Source of the DNA: Shewanella cutis
Lineage (GTDB): Bacteria; Pseudomonadota; Gammaproteobacteria; Enterobacterales; Shewanellaceae
DNA: 64,000 nucleotides
Reading direction: 5' to 3'
Assembly (NCBI RefSeq): GCF_022410515.1
Contig: NZ_JACSDI010000002.1
Location: 124,001 to 188,000, forward strand
Positions 39,389 to 48,916 of this stretch are shown here, piece after piece (position 1 is the first letter of the stretch; every line of letters starts with the position of its first letter). The notes beneath the pieces were generated by a model that searched no databases, had not been told where the DNA came from, and worked only from the letters and a program-made list of their open reading frames with translations. A program made the translations under genes and the position numbers.

Positions 39389-40906
39389 ATGAAAGAAGTT
39401 AAATTTCGTTGGATAGATCAATATCTTATCCACATGACCTTAAAAACCAAATTTGCAATACTCGCCCTAGTCCCCATGTTTATGATTGTGGGATTCGCGG
39501 TGTTTTTAAATAACCAGTTCCAGCATACTTTGCTCGAAAGCCACCTAAACGGATTACAAAGTACATCGCAAAAAATCAATCAGATTGCCACAGCGCTGTA
39601 TGGCAAATTACCCGAACAAGAACGGCAAAATATTCCCAATCTCGTTAGTCAAGGCTTGCAAAATGTTGATATTGTATCTATTTCGCAGGCCGATAGCCGT
39701 GCCCAAACCATTGCGCGAAATGGCGGTGGAATAGATACCAATAGCACGCCTGAGCGAGCAATCAGCGCGCTAAGCGAACAAAATCTACTCACCATCATCA
39801 GTGTGGATAATCGCGAAATCAATACACTGTTAGCCGATGATAATCTGTTAATTTACAGTGTAATGGCGGTGTTGCTATTTGTGCTCTTCCTCTTTAGCTA
39901 CTACATTTCCACCTTCGTTGGCGGCGCACTTTACACTACCGTTATGGCGTTAAAACGCGCAGCGTCTGGCGATTTAACGGGTCGATTAAACTTTTTCGAA
40001 GTCAAAGATGAATTCAGTCTCTTGGCCATCAGCATTGACACTCTCGTTGAACGTCAACACAACTTAGTGAAGCAGATTGCTGAATCCACCAGCAAAATCC
40101 GCGAAGTGGTTTCATCTTTTAGAAATACTGCGCAGCAGGGCCAAGCCTTAGCGGTAAATCAGCGTCAGCACCTCGACTCCTTAGCCACGGCAATGGAAGA
40201 AATGACCGCAGCGGTAAAAGAGGTTGCGCGCAATGCTGAGCAATCCTGTGCCGAAACCCAAGAGGCTAATCAACAGGTCAATGCGGGATCTAAGGATATT
40301 GAAACCACAGTAAGCGCGATTGATGTGCTGTCGGATGAGATTTCTGTCGCATCGGATGCCGTCAATATCCTTAACGACAACGCCAGCAAGATTGACGAGG
40401 TGGTTTCGACCATTAATGCTATCTCCCAGCAAACTAACCTACTCGCCCTTAACGCCGCGATTGAAGCTGCGCGTGCTGGCGAACAGGGTCGCGGTTTTGC
40501 GGTGGTGGCCGATGAGGTACGAACCCTCGCCGGCCGTACTCAGGCGGCAACGGTAGAAATTAAATCCATGATCGAATCACTGCAACAGGGCACACGCAAC
40601 CTCACTCAAGTGATGTCACGCACCGTAAGCCAAGCGAGTGAAGGCAAGCAGCATGTACTGCAAACGGGTAAAGATCTTCAGTCGATTGCCCACCACAGCA
40701 GCCGCGTGTTCGAAATGAGTGTGTTGATTGCCACGTCCGCAGAGGAACAATCGGCCGTGGCTAACGAGATTGCCACTAACTTGATGGAGATCCGCAATCA
40801 ATCCCATGATGTCGAGCAATCGGCCAACCAATCTGTGTCGGGTTGTGATGAACTGCAGGCAACTGCGGGACAGCTTGATCAACTCTTGGTTGGGCTAAAA
40901 GTCTAA
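39389..40906 (+). CDS. Methyl-accepting chemotaxis protein
   Basis: 505 residues from the ATG with GAGGCGC upstream (a TTG ten codons earlier is in frame). Helix 1 near residues 21-40 ([19 protein letters not shown]), a small periplasmic domain, helix 2 near 150-175, HAMP, then the methyl-accepting cytoplasmic rod with the hairpin tip [40 protein letters not shown]. It signals to CheA/CheW. The ligand is unknown. An incomplete FliA-type promoter lies about 125 bases upstream. Confidence 0.94.
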   Translation: MKEVKFRWIDQYLIHMTLKTKFAILALVPMFMIVGFAVFLNNQFQHTLLESHLNGLQSTSQKINQIATALYGKLPEQERQNIPNLVSQGLQNVDIVSISQADSRAQTIARNGGGIDTNSTPERAISALSEQNLLTIISVDNREINTLLADDNLLIYSVMAVLLFVLFLFSYYISTFVGGALYTTVMALKRAASGDLTGRLNFFEVKDEFSLLAISIDTLVERQHNLVKQIAESTSKIREVVSSFRNTAQQGQALAVNQRQHLDSLATAMEEMTAAVKEVARNAEQSCAETQEANQQVNAGSKDIETTVSAIDVLSDEISVASDAVNILNDNASKIDEVVSTINAISQQTNLLALNAAIEAARAGEQGRGFAVVADEVRTLAGRTQAATVEIKSMIESLQQGTRNLTQVMSRTVSQASEGKQHVLQTGKDLQSIAHHSSRVFEMSVLIATSAEEQSAVANEIATNLMEIRNQSHDVEQSANQSVSGCDELQATAGQLDQLLVGLKV

Positions 40907-40936
40907 TTCTTAAAAAGTCTCAGTCTAGCTGAAGTG

Positions 40937-40959
40937 GAAGGGATAGTTTTTATCCCTTC
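40937..40959. terminator. Hairpin at the convergent 3' ends
   Basis: GAAGGGATA / TATCCCTTC around a 5-base loop, followed by TTAATT. It overlaps the last codons of the MreB-like gene and could terminate the chemoreceptor transcript. Confidence 0.6.
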
Positions 40960-41450
40960 TTAATTATAAGTTGTGCACGTTTAATGTCGTCATAATGCTC
41001 AAATTGAGGATTGATACGCGGGCCAAGATAAATCACCACTTCCCTAGCGCCAGCACCCATTACAAGTTCACGCAAAACCCTATCTTCAATATCAGTTAAA
41101 CCACCTTCGGTCTTTTCCAATTGATGCAATATTACCCTAGGTGCCGCTCTAAATCCTGAGGAGTGAAGTTGAGAAATGCCGTATTGAAGCAGTTTTTCAG
41201 CCAGAGCAAAGCTTGCGACAAACATTCGAGGGTGTGAAAACGGATTAACAATGCGAATTCCCTCACAGTCCAATGTGTTAGCATCATGGCCGATAGCTTT
41301 GATCATCGTTTTGTTGTGCTCAGTAACAAGTGCGAGCAAGGGTTCATACTCGATACTGGCCTTATCGCCAAAAGCGTTTATCGTAATCTTGGCTTCACTT
41401 AACTCAATTAATAAGTCTTTAGAAATTAACCCCTTTAGCCAAGTAAACAC
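40950..41450 (-). CDS. Half-length MreB-like protein (N-terminal part only)
   Basis: 166 residues from a GTG with GGGAG seven bases before it. It aligns with the first ~160 residues of MreB: the start [19 protein letters not shown] corresponds to [28 protein letters not shown] to [27 protein letters not shown] to VTEKMLQHFIKQVHSNSF, and [16 protein letters not shown] to QGAGAREVFLIEEPMA. The phosphate-1 Asp-Leu-Gly-Thr is replaced by Glu-Leu-Ser-Glu, and the whole C-terminal half (second phosphate loop, adenosine site) is missing. So it is not a normal actin-fold ATPase. Stand-alone gene, convergent with the chemoreceptor. Function unknown. Confidence 0.82.
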   Translation of the reverse strand: [166 protein letters not shown]

Positions 41451-41512
41451 ATCTATTCTCCCGAAAAAGACATTTCCAGATAAAGCTTGTCTGCCCCACA
41501 ATTATTTTCCGA

Positions 41513-43504
41513 TTAAGGTATTTGCCTTAAAAAGGCTAGCGCTTGCTCTAAATCGCGGGTACGCGCCATCGGCGGCAAGGAATTTAAAAATGCCTGCCCA
41601 TAGGGACGATTTACAATCCGATTATCACAGAGAATCAATACGCCGCAGTCCTTTTCGTCGCGGATCAAGCGACCTACTCCTTGTTTAAGTGCAATAATCG
41701 CCTGTGGCAACGACACTTGGGTAAAAGGGTCGCCTCCCTGCCGGCTGATATTATCGGCGCGAGCACGGTAAAGTGGCTCATCGGGTGAGACAAAGGGCAG
41801 CTTATCGATAATTACGCAGCTTAATAATTTGCCACGCACATCCACGCCTTCCCAAAAACTGCTGGTACCCAGTAGCACCGCATTACCCAGTTGGCGAAAC
41901 TTTGTGAGCAAACTCTGTTTACCCGCTTGCCCTTGCACCAACAACGGATATTGAGTCCGAGTTCGCAATGCCATCGCCGTTTGCTCAAGCATTTTATGGC
42001 TGGTAAACAAAATAAAGGTGCGCCCCTGCGCCGCCTCAATCGCTTTTACGCATACATCGACTAACTGTTTGAGTGCCTGCTGCTGATTCGCCACATTCCC
42101 TAATTGCCTTGGCACACAAAATAGCGCCTGACGCGGATAATCAAAGGGACTATCCAAAATATGCGCCTTGGCATCACTGATCCCTAACTCCTTGGCAAAA
42201 TGCGCTAAGCTGCGATTCACTTGTAAAGTCGCCGAGGTAAATATCCAACTGGTATTGGCCACAAATAACTGCTGACATTCGCGGGCAATATTAATCGGTG
42301 AAATCCGTAGCATCACAAAACGGCTACCAAATTCAATACTATAGGCAGCCTGTGGATTGTCACATTGGAAAAACTGATTGAGCTTATGGTTAAGCTCCGC
42401 CAGTTTGACGGCAATATCATCTAATAACTCACTGCGCCCCACGTGGGCGAGCAAGAGTTTTTGCAGCGCGGTTAACTCTGCGAGTAAATCCCATGACGCG
42501 AGCGCAATTGACTTATTGCCAAGCAGCACACGCCAATCCGACTCGGCGATAGAAAACAATCCATTATGCCAGTCACTCAATTTGGCTAAACAACGTTGAC
42601 AAAATTGGGCAATCTGCCCTGTATCGCTGAGCTCAGTTTGATAAATCTGCAATAACTTTTGCAAATAGTCATCAATAGTGCGACTCGAGGATTGCTGGCC
42701 AAAGTAACTGACGCAGATATCCGGCAGCAAATGCGCTTCATCGAAGATCACCACATCGGGATCGGGTAATAATTCAGCAAATCCTGTGTCCTTTAACACA
42801 CTGTCGGCAAAGAATAAGTGATGATTCACCACGATGATTTTTGCATCCATCGCACGGTTGCGGGCCTTACGGGTAAAGCAGGCATCATAAAATTCGCAGC
42901 GTTGCCCAAGGCAGGTCTCTTTAGTACTGACCACTAAGGGAAGCGCGGGAGAGTTTTCGGCAACTGAGGTTAAGCCACCGATATCGCCGTCCTTACTCAT
43001 GCCTGCCCATTGGTTGATTTTGAGTAAATCATCCAATAATCGCGCCTCAATATGGCTGGCCTCCTGCATTTGCCTATCGAGCCGATACTGACATAAATAG
43101 TTATTTCGACCTTTCAATAGTGCAAGCTTGGGCGCAATCCCAAGCATAGATGTCAATGCGGGTAAATCCTTTAAAAACAATTGCTCTTGCAAGTTTTTAC
43201 TGCCAGTACTGACAATCACTTGCTTGCCACTCAGCATAGCGGGAATTAAATAGGCGAAGGTTTTACCCACCCCTGTGCCCGCTTCAATCACCGCATTGCC
43301 CTTGCAGGCAATCGCGTCACTGATAATTTGCGCCATTTCAACCTGACTCTGACGCGCACTAAACCCTTGAATATGCTTAGCGAGCACGCCATCACTAGCA
43401 AAAGCGAGCAGCACTTCACTCGCCAATCGGCTCATCGAACGTGGAGCATCGCTCGATTGCTGAAGCGTGGCTTGCCGCGGAGTTGGGCGTCTGGAGTGAT
43501 TCAA
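41513..43504 (-). CDS. DinG/YoaA-family ATP-dependent helicase
   Basis: 663 residues from TTG (AGGA 11 bases upstream; the alternative ATG at 43435 lacks a site). Superfamily 2 XPD-like helicase: Walker A EAGTGVGKTFAYL, DEAHLLPD box, and four Fe-S Cys around KETCLGQRCEFYDACF. C-terminal motif VI is QGVGRLIRDEKD. The length matches YoaA more than DinG, which acts with DNA polymerase III chi in repair of blocked forks in E. coli. It starts a block divergent from four small accessory genes. Confidence 0.92.
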   Translation of the reverse strand: MNHSRRPTPRQATLQQSSDAPRSMSRLASEVLLAFASDGVLAKHIQGFSARQSQVEMAQIISDAIACKGNAVIEAGTGVGKTFAYLIPAMLSGKQVIVSTGSKNLQEQLFLKDLPALTSMLGIAPKLALLKGRNNYLCQYRLDRQMQEASHIEARLLDDLLKINQWAGMSKDGDIGGLTSVAENSPALPLVVSTKETCLGQRCEFYDACFTRKARNRAMDAKIIVVNHHLFFADSVLKDTGFAELLPDPDVVIFDEAHLLPDICVSYFGQQSSSRTIDDYLQKLLQIYQTELSDTGQIAQFCQRCLAKLSDWHNGLFSIAESDWRVLLGNKSIALASWDLLAELTALQKLLLAHVGRSELLDDIAVKLAELNHKLNQFFQCDNPQAAYSIEFGSRFVMLRISPINIARECQQLFVANTSWIFTSATLQVNRSLAHFAKELGISDAKAHILDSPFDYPRQALFCVPRQLGNVANQQQALKQLVDVCVKAIEAAQGRTFILFTSHKMLEQTAMALRTRTQYPLLVQGQAGKQSLLTKFRQLGNAVLLGTSSFWEGVDVRGKLLSCVIIDKLPFVSPDEPLYRARADNISRQGGDPFTQVSLPQAIIALKQGVGRLIRDEKDCGVLILCDNRIVNRPYGQAFLNSLPPMARTRDLEQALAFLRQIP

Positions 43505-43781
43505 GGGCGAACGAGATCCTTTAATAAGGTTAACATATACAGTTCAGAGACGGCTAAATCTGGGCAAATTAGTCTGCAAGCGTTAAAGAGCCTGATTCCG
43601 TAAATCCGCAGTGTAATTAAGCCCGCCTAATAATACCAATAGTTTCAGTCCTGCGCCGAATTCAACATGAACATAGTTTTATGCGAGAATATTGCGGAGT
43701 TGGCGGCCAGTCGACAATACGCTTTAAAAAATTGCCGCTATCAGCCACAGAGCACGGTTTATAACGCGACAGGATGATTCG

Positions 43782-44123
43782 ATGAAATACCCTTCTGGTC
43801 TTTTACTATTGTTGTCTTTTAGCCACCTTACTTGGGCAGGTTGTGATGAAGTGACTTCGCAATGCCTCGTCATAAATGGGGATAAAGAACATGCTGAATC
43901 CTGTGAAATCACGATTTGCGCCAATATGAACGAATACATAGTTGATGTCTCGCTAAAAAATGGTGGTACGATTTTTATGAGACAGGATAATCAAGCGCAG
44001 CTGATTCGTGTTAATGACAAGCAAGGCGTCTTCATTAGGCCGTCCCCCGAGAAAAGCAATCAAACCTGTTATGCTATGGCAGATAAAAGCCTAACTTACT
44101 GCTTGCCAGATGTAGTGCTGTAA
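43782..44123 (+). CDS. Small periplasmic Cys-rich protein of unknown function
   Basis: 113 residues with a signal peptide (SGLLLLLSFSHLTWA, cut before GCD) and six Cys in the mature chain, enough for three disulfides. AGGA lies eight bases before the ATG. I recognise no family. It is followed by three other small genes in the same direction. Confidence 0.8.
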   Translation: MKYPSGLLLLLSFSHLTWAGCDEVTSQCLVINGDKEHAESCEITICANMNEYIVDVSLKNGGTIFMRQDNQAQLIRVNDKQGVFIRPSPEKSNQTCYAMADKSLTYCLPDVVL

Positions 44124-44210
44124 TGAATATTGATAACCGTACACTTTAGACGGCAAAACAGACTGCAGATCACTCACTATGAAGGTAAGCGTGGAGCATA
44201 GAGGTTAACC

Positions 44211-44669
44211 ATGCAAACGACATTATCACTGTCACAATATGTGAAAAAGCGAAATGGTGTTCCACTGGGTGCCAATCACTCGATGAGGAATATGCTATCA
44301 CGTGCCCTTGGCGCTAAGTCATTCCCTATTTTTTGGCATTATTGGAATCCGATATGGGGTTATTATTTATCACGCAATGTTATGCGGCCTATCAGTCAGT
44401 TTCTGCCGATGTGGCTCGCCGTTTTGCTCACCTTTTTGGTCAGCGGTGCGCTACATGATATAGCTGTTGCTCTGGTTAAATGCCAAGCTATTTTCTTTTT
44501 TACACCTTGGTTTGGCACCATGGGAGTTATCGTGATTGCCTCAAATAAATATGGCCTTTCCTACGGTGCATTGCCTTGGATTATGCGGGCCATGATTAAT
44601 TTACTGTTTATTTTATCATCGTTTGCATTAACCGAATTAACGCAGGATCTGTTGAGGCTTTCAGCCTAA
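44211..44669 (+). CDS. Short MBOAT/wax-synthase-like membrane protein
   Basis: 152 residues, three or four membrane helices. FWHYWNPIWGYYLSRNVMRP resembles the FW..W and basic segment of membrane-bound O-acyltransferases, and SGALHDIAVAL carries a His placed like the catalytic His in this family (SGxxH). Full MBOAT proteins have 9-11 helices and over 350 residues, so this is either a compact acyltransferase or a fragment that is still open from a good ribosome binding site (GAGG six bases before ATG). Substrate unknown. Confidence 0.72.
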   Translation: MQTTLSLSQYVKKRNGVPLGANHSMRNMLSRALGAKSFPIFWHYWNPIWGYYLSRNVMRPISQFLPMWLAVLLTFLVSGALHDIAVALVKCQAIFFFTPWFGTMGVIVIASNKYGLSYGALPWIMRAMINLLFILSSFALTELTQDLLRLSA

Positions 44670-44731
44670 TTATTTCGCTTTAATTAACTCGTCTTGATGA
44701 TGTAAATGATACTCGCACAAAAGGATATTTC

Positions 44732-45058
44732 ATGCGATTCACATTAACCTTGGAAACCCTATTATCTCAACTCGGTTCTTTTTCGTGGCACTTGGATGTG
44801 TATAAAGCCTTAGAGCAACCATTGAACTCCACAATAGCGGTGTTAATCATTGACGATGAACTTGAAGAGGAGCGCGACCAACAGGATGAGCCTCTTTATC
44901 CAAAAAACCAAGGCTATCAATATTTTTTGAGTATTGCTGATTTGCAAAGCATCAAGGCTAACTTAGAACAACAGATGCCAAATGCCACCTTACATGACTT
45001 AATTCATGCAGTCAGTTATTACTATCAAACCGATGCTTATATAAATTTAGAGCGTTAA
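44732..45058 (+). CDS. Small acidic protein of unknown function (DUF7716-like)
   Basis: 108 residues, acidic, with a strand-rich start (TIAVLIIDDEL) and a helical end. It resembles small proteins I associate with the DUF7716 family, no known role. AAGGA precedes the ATG at seven bases. Forms part of the accessory block between the helicase gene and the his operon. Confidence 0.72.
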   Translation: MRFTLTLETLLSQLGSFSWHLDVYKALEQPLNSTIAVLIIDDELEEERDQQDEPLYPKNQGYQYFLSIADLQSIKANLEQQMPNATLHDLIHAVSYYYQTDAYINLER

Positions 45059-45124
45059 CCACTTTAATTAAGTTTTTATAAGATAAATTAAACCCAATGA
45101 TTAAAGGAACAAATAGAATCAGAT

Positions 45125-45952
45125 ATGGATAAAAAAGCAAAAAAGATTTTATTATCCACCTATTGGAAGAATGGCTGGATTGACGCAAAAAACAGAAGTC
45201 TCTCCGAACCCGATTTTAGCTACGCCAAATCGAAAGGATTAATGTTTGATCCTTTAACGATCTCCCACGATGAATGCATCGTTGCCATCAAGGCGCTAGT
45301 TAAAGGCATTTCGCAAGCACAAGTAACAAAAGGATTTTTAAGCAGCCTAACCTCCAGGCGATTGGATTGGCGCTCTTCCCTTGCATCCTATGCTGTCGCC
45401 CAAAAAATGCCATCCCATCACTATACAACCGTCATTTCAGGCACTTCCTACACGGATGGGAAACCAACAGCACACTCCTATACCTGCGGCATTTGCCGAG
45501 ACAGTCAATATGGCATCCGAGGAAGCGAATCCTATAACGAGATGGATATTAACGTATTCAATTTCGAGCGTATTAAATGGGGCGGCGTGCGCCATGGGGA
45601 TATTTTGTATACCTATTTTGATTTAAGCCAATTTATCAATGCCGATATTCCAGAGCCGACGTCAGAAGATATTGCCTGTTTTAGGGAGATACTAACGATT
45701 ATCGAAACATCAGACCCGAGCGATTATCCCAGCACACTAGAGAAGATATTAGCGAGTGTGATTAAATCGAGTAAAGCCGAGCGACAAACATTAATTGAAA
45801 TATTAGCCAGTCTGGGAATATTAAAACCACGCTGTTTCGATAGACAACGCAAAGGCAAAAATGACTGGGTATTTGCCGAATATTGGCGTGGTGAAGACAA
45901 ATATTGCCAACAGACAGTTGACCGCCTGTTTGGAGAATATTTAACACGATAA
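45125..45952 (+). CDS. Uncharacterised protein
   Basis: 275 residues, no signal peptide or membrane helix. It has CGICRDSQYG in the middle, a possible metal or redox site, and a basic C-terminus. The region is AT-richer than the his genes that follow, which may mark acquisition. No clear Shine-Dalgarno sequence directly precedes the ATG. No family recognised. Confidence 0.78.
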   Translation: MDKKAKKILLSTYWKNGWIDAKNRSLSEPDFSYAKSKGLMFDPLTISHDECIVAIKALVKGISQAQVTKGFLSSLTSRRLDWRSSLASYAVAQKMPSHHYTTVISGTSYTDGKPTAHSYTCGICRDSQYGIRGSESYNEMDINVFNFERIKWGGVRHGDILYTYFDLSQFINADIPEPTSEDIACFREILTIIETSDPSDYPSTLEKILASVIKSSKAERQTLIEILASLGILKPRCFDRQRKGKNDWVFAEYWRGEDKYCQQTVDRLFGEYLTR

Positions 45953-46329
45953 CAGAGGATGTCACGCGCTAATTCAGCATTAGCGCTGTGCCTGACACTT
46001 AGCCTCAATCGCCAGTCTAGATTGAACGCTGCTAGACAAGATTTGCCATCCTTGTCGCCAGCCGAATTTATCTAAACTCATTATCTAAACGCAGAGTCTG
46101 CTTTGTGCCATTCCAAGGAAATATCTAATATTCGCCCCTCCTTACGATAAGCAGATTATCGTCCAGCGCCCACCAAGATGAAACATTTTCACAAAACGCA
46201 TAAATATTCTTATTTAGTTAAAATTAACTGTTGCAAACGGCACAGAAAGCGGTTAGCTTAAAAAAACATTCGATGGATAAGAATCCGCCGACACCAAATT
46301 AAACAGAATCACAGAGTATAGAGAGTCAT
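45953..46329. other. Gap and promoter region upstream of the his operon
   Basis: 377 bases without a gene. A weak sigma-70-like pair TTGCAA (46231) and TAGCTT (46254) at 17-base spacing would start transcription about 65 bases before the leader ATG. I see no operator; control is expected from the downstream attenuator. Confidence 0.4.
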
Positions 46330-46380
46330 ATGAGCCAACTACTGAACGCTATCCACCATCATCACCACCATATGCGGTAG
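46330..46380 (+). CDS. hisL: Histidine operon leader peptide
   Basis: 16 codons MSQLLNAIHHHHHHMR with six consecutive His codons. Under His limitation the ribosome stalls at the His run and favours an antiterminator over the downstream terminator. Not an artificial tag: it is mixed CAC/CAT codons and is followed by the attenuator. Confidence 0.95.
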   Translation: MSQLLNAIHHHHHHMR

Positions 46381-46443
46381 CCTTCGGATGCTCACTGCCG
46401 GAGGACCGTATCCTTCTGGCGGACTGATTCAAAGATGATCATT

Positions 46444-46478
46444 AACCCCTGGAAGGAATTCCGGGGGTTTTTGCTTTT
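46444..46478 (+). terminator. His attenuator terminator
   Basis: Stem AACCCCTGGAA / TTCCGGGGGTT with a 4-base loop then TTTTGCTTTT. It lies 64 bases after the hisL stop and before hisG, and should compete with an upstream antiterminator. Confidence 0.92.
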
Positions 46479-46626
46479 AGGCTTTTTAACTAACAATTTA
46501 ACAGCTAATTAGTAATTAATTTCAATATGTTAACCGCCACATTGACTGGCAGTATCGATAAACCCGTTAAAGCGTGAAACGAAAGAATATCATTTTGAAT
46601 TTGTTAACTTTGAGCGAGATAAAATT

Positions 46627-47526
46627 ATGACCGAATCAAACCGTTTACGTATCGCCATTCAAAAATCGGGGCGCCTATCGACCGATTCTCAGCAATTACT
46701 CAAGAGCTGCGGAGTAAAATTTTCCATTAATGAACAACGCCTTATCGCTCACGCAGACAACATGCCCATCGATTTACTTAGAGTGCGTGACGATGATATT
46801 CCAGGACTGGTGATGGATGGGGTAGTGGATTTAGGCATTATTGGTGAGAACGTGCTCGAAGAAGAGCAAATTGAGCGCCAAACCTTAAATAAACCCGCCG
46901 AGTTTGTGAAGTTACGCCAACTGGATTTTGGCGCCTGTCGTCTCTCGTTAGCCGTGCCAACCGAATTTAGCTATGCCGATGCCTCATCCTTGGAAGGCTT
47001 AAGAATTGCCACCTCCTACCCCAATCTGCTGCGCCGTTTTATGCAACAAAAAGGCATAAATTATCGCGATTGTATGTTAAAAGGCTCGGTTGAAGTTGCA
47101 CCGCGTGCAGGGCTTGCCGATGGCATTTGTGACTTAGTCTCCACTGGCGCAACCCTTGAAGCCAATGGTTTATACGAGACTGAAGTCATCTACCGCTCCA
47201 TGGCCTGCATTATTCAATCAACCCAAACCCAAACGCCGAGCAAACAAGCCTTAATCGATCGCATTTTATCCCGCGTAAACGGCGTGATCCGCGCCCGTGA
47301 AAGTAAATATATTTTGCTGCACGCGCCAACCGAAACCTTAGATCAAATTGTCGCCCTGCTGCCCGGCGCAGAAAACCCAACAGTGCTGCCATTAAACGAC
47401 GATACTAATCGAGTGGCCATCCACGCCGTCAGTACTGAAGATTTATTCTGGGACACCATGGAGCAGCTCACCGCGCTAGGTGCCAGCTCAATCCTCGTCA
47501 TGCCAATTGAAAAAATGATGGGGTGA
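46627..47526 (+). CDS. hisG: ATP phosphoribosyltransferase
   Basis: 299 residues, the long (HisZ-independent) form with a C-terminal regulatory ACT-like domain. The start [16 protein letters not shown] and the loop [21 protein letters not shown] identify the catalytic domain. First step of histidine synthesis, feedback-inhibited by His. It heads the hisGDCBHAFI operon. Confidence 0.97.
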   Translation: MTESNRLRIAIQKSGRLSTDSQQLLKSCGVKFSINEQRLIAHADNMPIDLLRVRDDDIPGLVMDGVVDLGIIGENVLEEEQIERQTLNKPAEFVKLRQLDFGACRLSLAVPTEFSYADASSLEGLRIATSYPNLLRRFMQQKGINYRDCMLKGSVEVAPRAGLADGICDLVSTGATLEANGLYETEVIYRSMACIIQSTQTQTPSKQALIDRILSRVNGVIRARESKYILLHAPTETLDQIVALLPGAENPTVLPLNDDTNRVAIHAVSTEDLFWDTMEQLTALGASSILVMPIEKMMG

Positions 47527-47529
47527 TCT

Positions 47530-48846
47530 ATGGATATTTTGACTTGGGCAGCGTTATCCACCGATGAACAAAAAGCCTCGCTTAAGCGCTCACCTTTAAT
47601 TGGTGACAGTGGCTTAGAACAAAGTGTTCGCGCCATTGTTGATGCCGTTGCTAGCCGTGGTGATGCAGCACTGAAAGAGTTTAATCAAAAGTTTGATGGC
47701 GCCAAGCTTGTAAATATCAGTAGCGCCAATATCGACAGTCTGCGCTTAAGTGAGAGCGAGATTAGCGCCGCCAGCGCACGAGTCTCGGCAGAACTAAAAA
47801 CCGCCATTGCCCAAGCGATGGCCAATATTGATGTGTTTCACAGCGCGCAGCAATTTCGTCCCATCGACATTGAAACCCAAGCGGGGGTTCGCTGCGAGCT
47901 TCGTAGCGAACCGATTGAAAAAGTCGGTTTATATATTCCCGGTGGCAGCGCCCCATTAATCTCAACCGTACTGATGTTGGCCCTGCCCGCCAAAATTGCT
48001 GGCTGCGAACAACGGGTACTCGTGAGCCCACCACCGATCAATGATGCGATTGTTTATGCAGCAAATGTCTGCGGCATTACCGAGATCTATCAAGTCGGTG
48101 GCGCGCAGGCCATTGCCGCATTAGCCTTTGGCACTGAAACGATTCCCTGCGTCGATAAGATTTTTGGCCCGGGCAATCGTTATGTCACCGAGGCCAAGCG
48201 CTTAGTCTCACAGGATAGCCGCTGCACAGTGTCTATCGATATGCCAGCAGGCCCTTCCGAGGTATTAGTCATTGCCGATAGCGATGCTAATGCGCAGTTT
48301 ATTGCCGCAGACTTACTCTCGCAAGCGGAGCACGGCCCGGATTCGCAGGTCATTTTAGTCACAGATTCTGAGCCATTAGCACAGGAGGTTAATCAGGCAC
48401 TCGAATCGCAACTGGCCGCCCTGCCACGCCAAGAGATTGCTGCGACCGCCCTAAAAGGCAGCCGCACCATTTTGGTCAAAGATATGCAAGAAGCGGCGCT
48501 CGTTTCGAATCGCTATGGACCCGAACACTTAATTATTCAAACCCGCTTTCCACGGGACGTGCTAAATCATATTCGCGCCGCAGGCTCAGTGTTTTTAGGC
48601 GCCTATACACCTGAATCGGTTGGGGATTATGCCAGTGGCACTAACCATGTATTGCCGACTTATGGTTACAGCCGCGCGGTATCGAGCCTCTCCTTGGCAG
48701 ACTTTAGCCGCCGCTTTACGGTGCAAGAACTCAGTGCCAAGGGCCTACTCGGACTCGGGCAAGCGGTGATGACCCTTGCCAGCAATGAGCTACTCGATGC
48801 CCATAAAAATGCAGTTGCGGTGCGCTTAGCCAGTCTCAAGGACTGA
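47530..48846 (+). CDS. hisD: Histidinol dehydrogenase
   Basis: 438 residues. Zinc- and NAD-dependent; YIPGGSAPLISTVLMLALPA, FGPGNRYVTEAKRLVSQ and AEHGPDSQ are conserved. Two-step oxidation of histidinol to histidine, the last step. Three bases after hisG. Confidence 0.97.
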   Translation: MDILTWAALSTDEQKASLKRSPLIGDSGLEQSVRAIVDAVASRGDAALKEFNQKFDGAKLVNISSANIDSLRLSESEISAASARVSAELKTAIAQAMANIDVFHSAQQFRPIDIETQAGVRCELRSEPIEKVGLYIPGGSAPLISTVLMLALPAKIAGCEQRVLVSPPPINDAIVYAANVCGITEIYQVGGAQAIAALAFGTETIPCVDKIFGPGNRYVTEAKRLVSQDSRCTVSIDMPAGPSEVLVIADSDANAQFIAADLLSQAEHGPDSQVILVTDSEPLAQEVNQALESQLAALPRQEIAATALKGSRTILVKDMQEAALVSNRYGPEHLIIQTRFPRDVLNHIRAAGSVFLGAYTPESVGDYASGTNHVLPTYGYSRAVSSLSLADFSRRFTVQELSAKGLLGLGQAVMTLASNELLDAHKNAVAVRLASLKD

Positions 48847-48916
48847 TAGCAGCAAGACGAAATAACAGTACGCTTTAACGTGAATTAACGCCGTAGCAAG
48901 ACTTAGGATGAATAGG

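Noticed and set aside
46357..46371. Six-His codon run looking like a cloning tag
   Set aside because: It is the native hisL leader, followed by an attenuator and hisG; mixed codons and genomic context exclude a vector tag.
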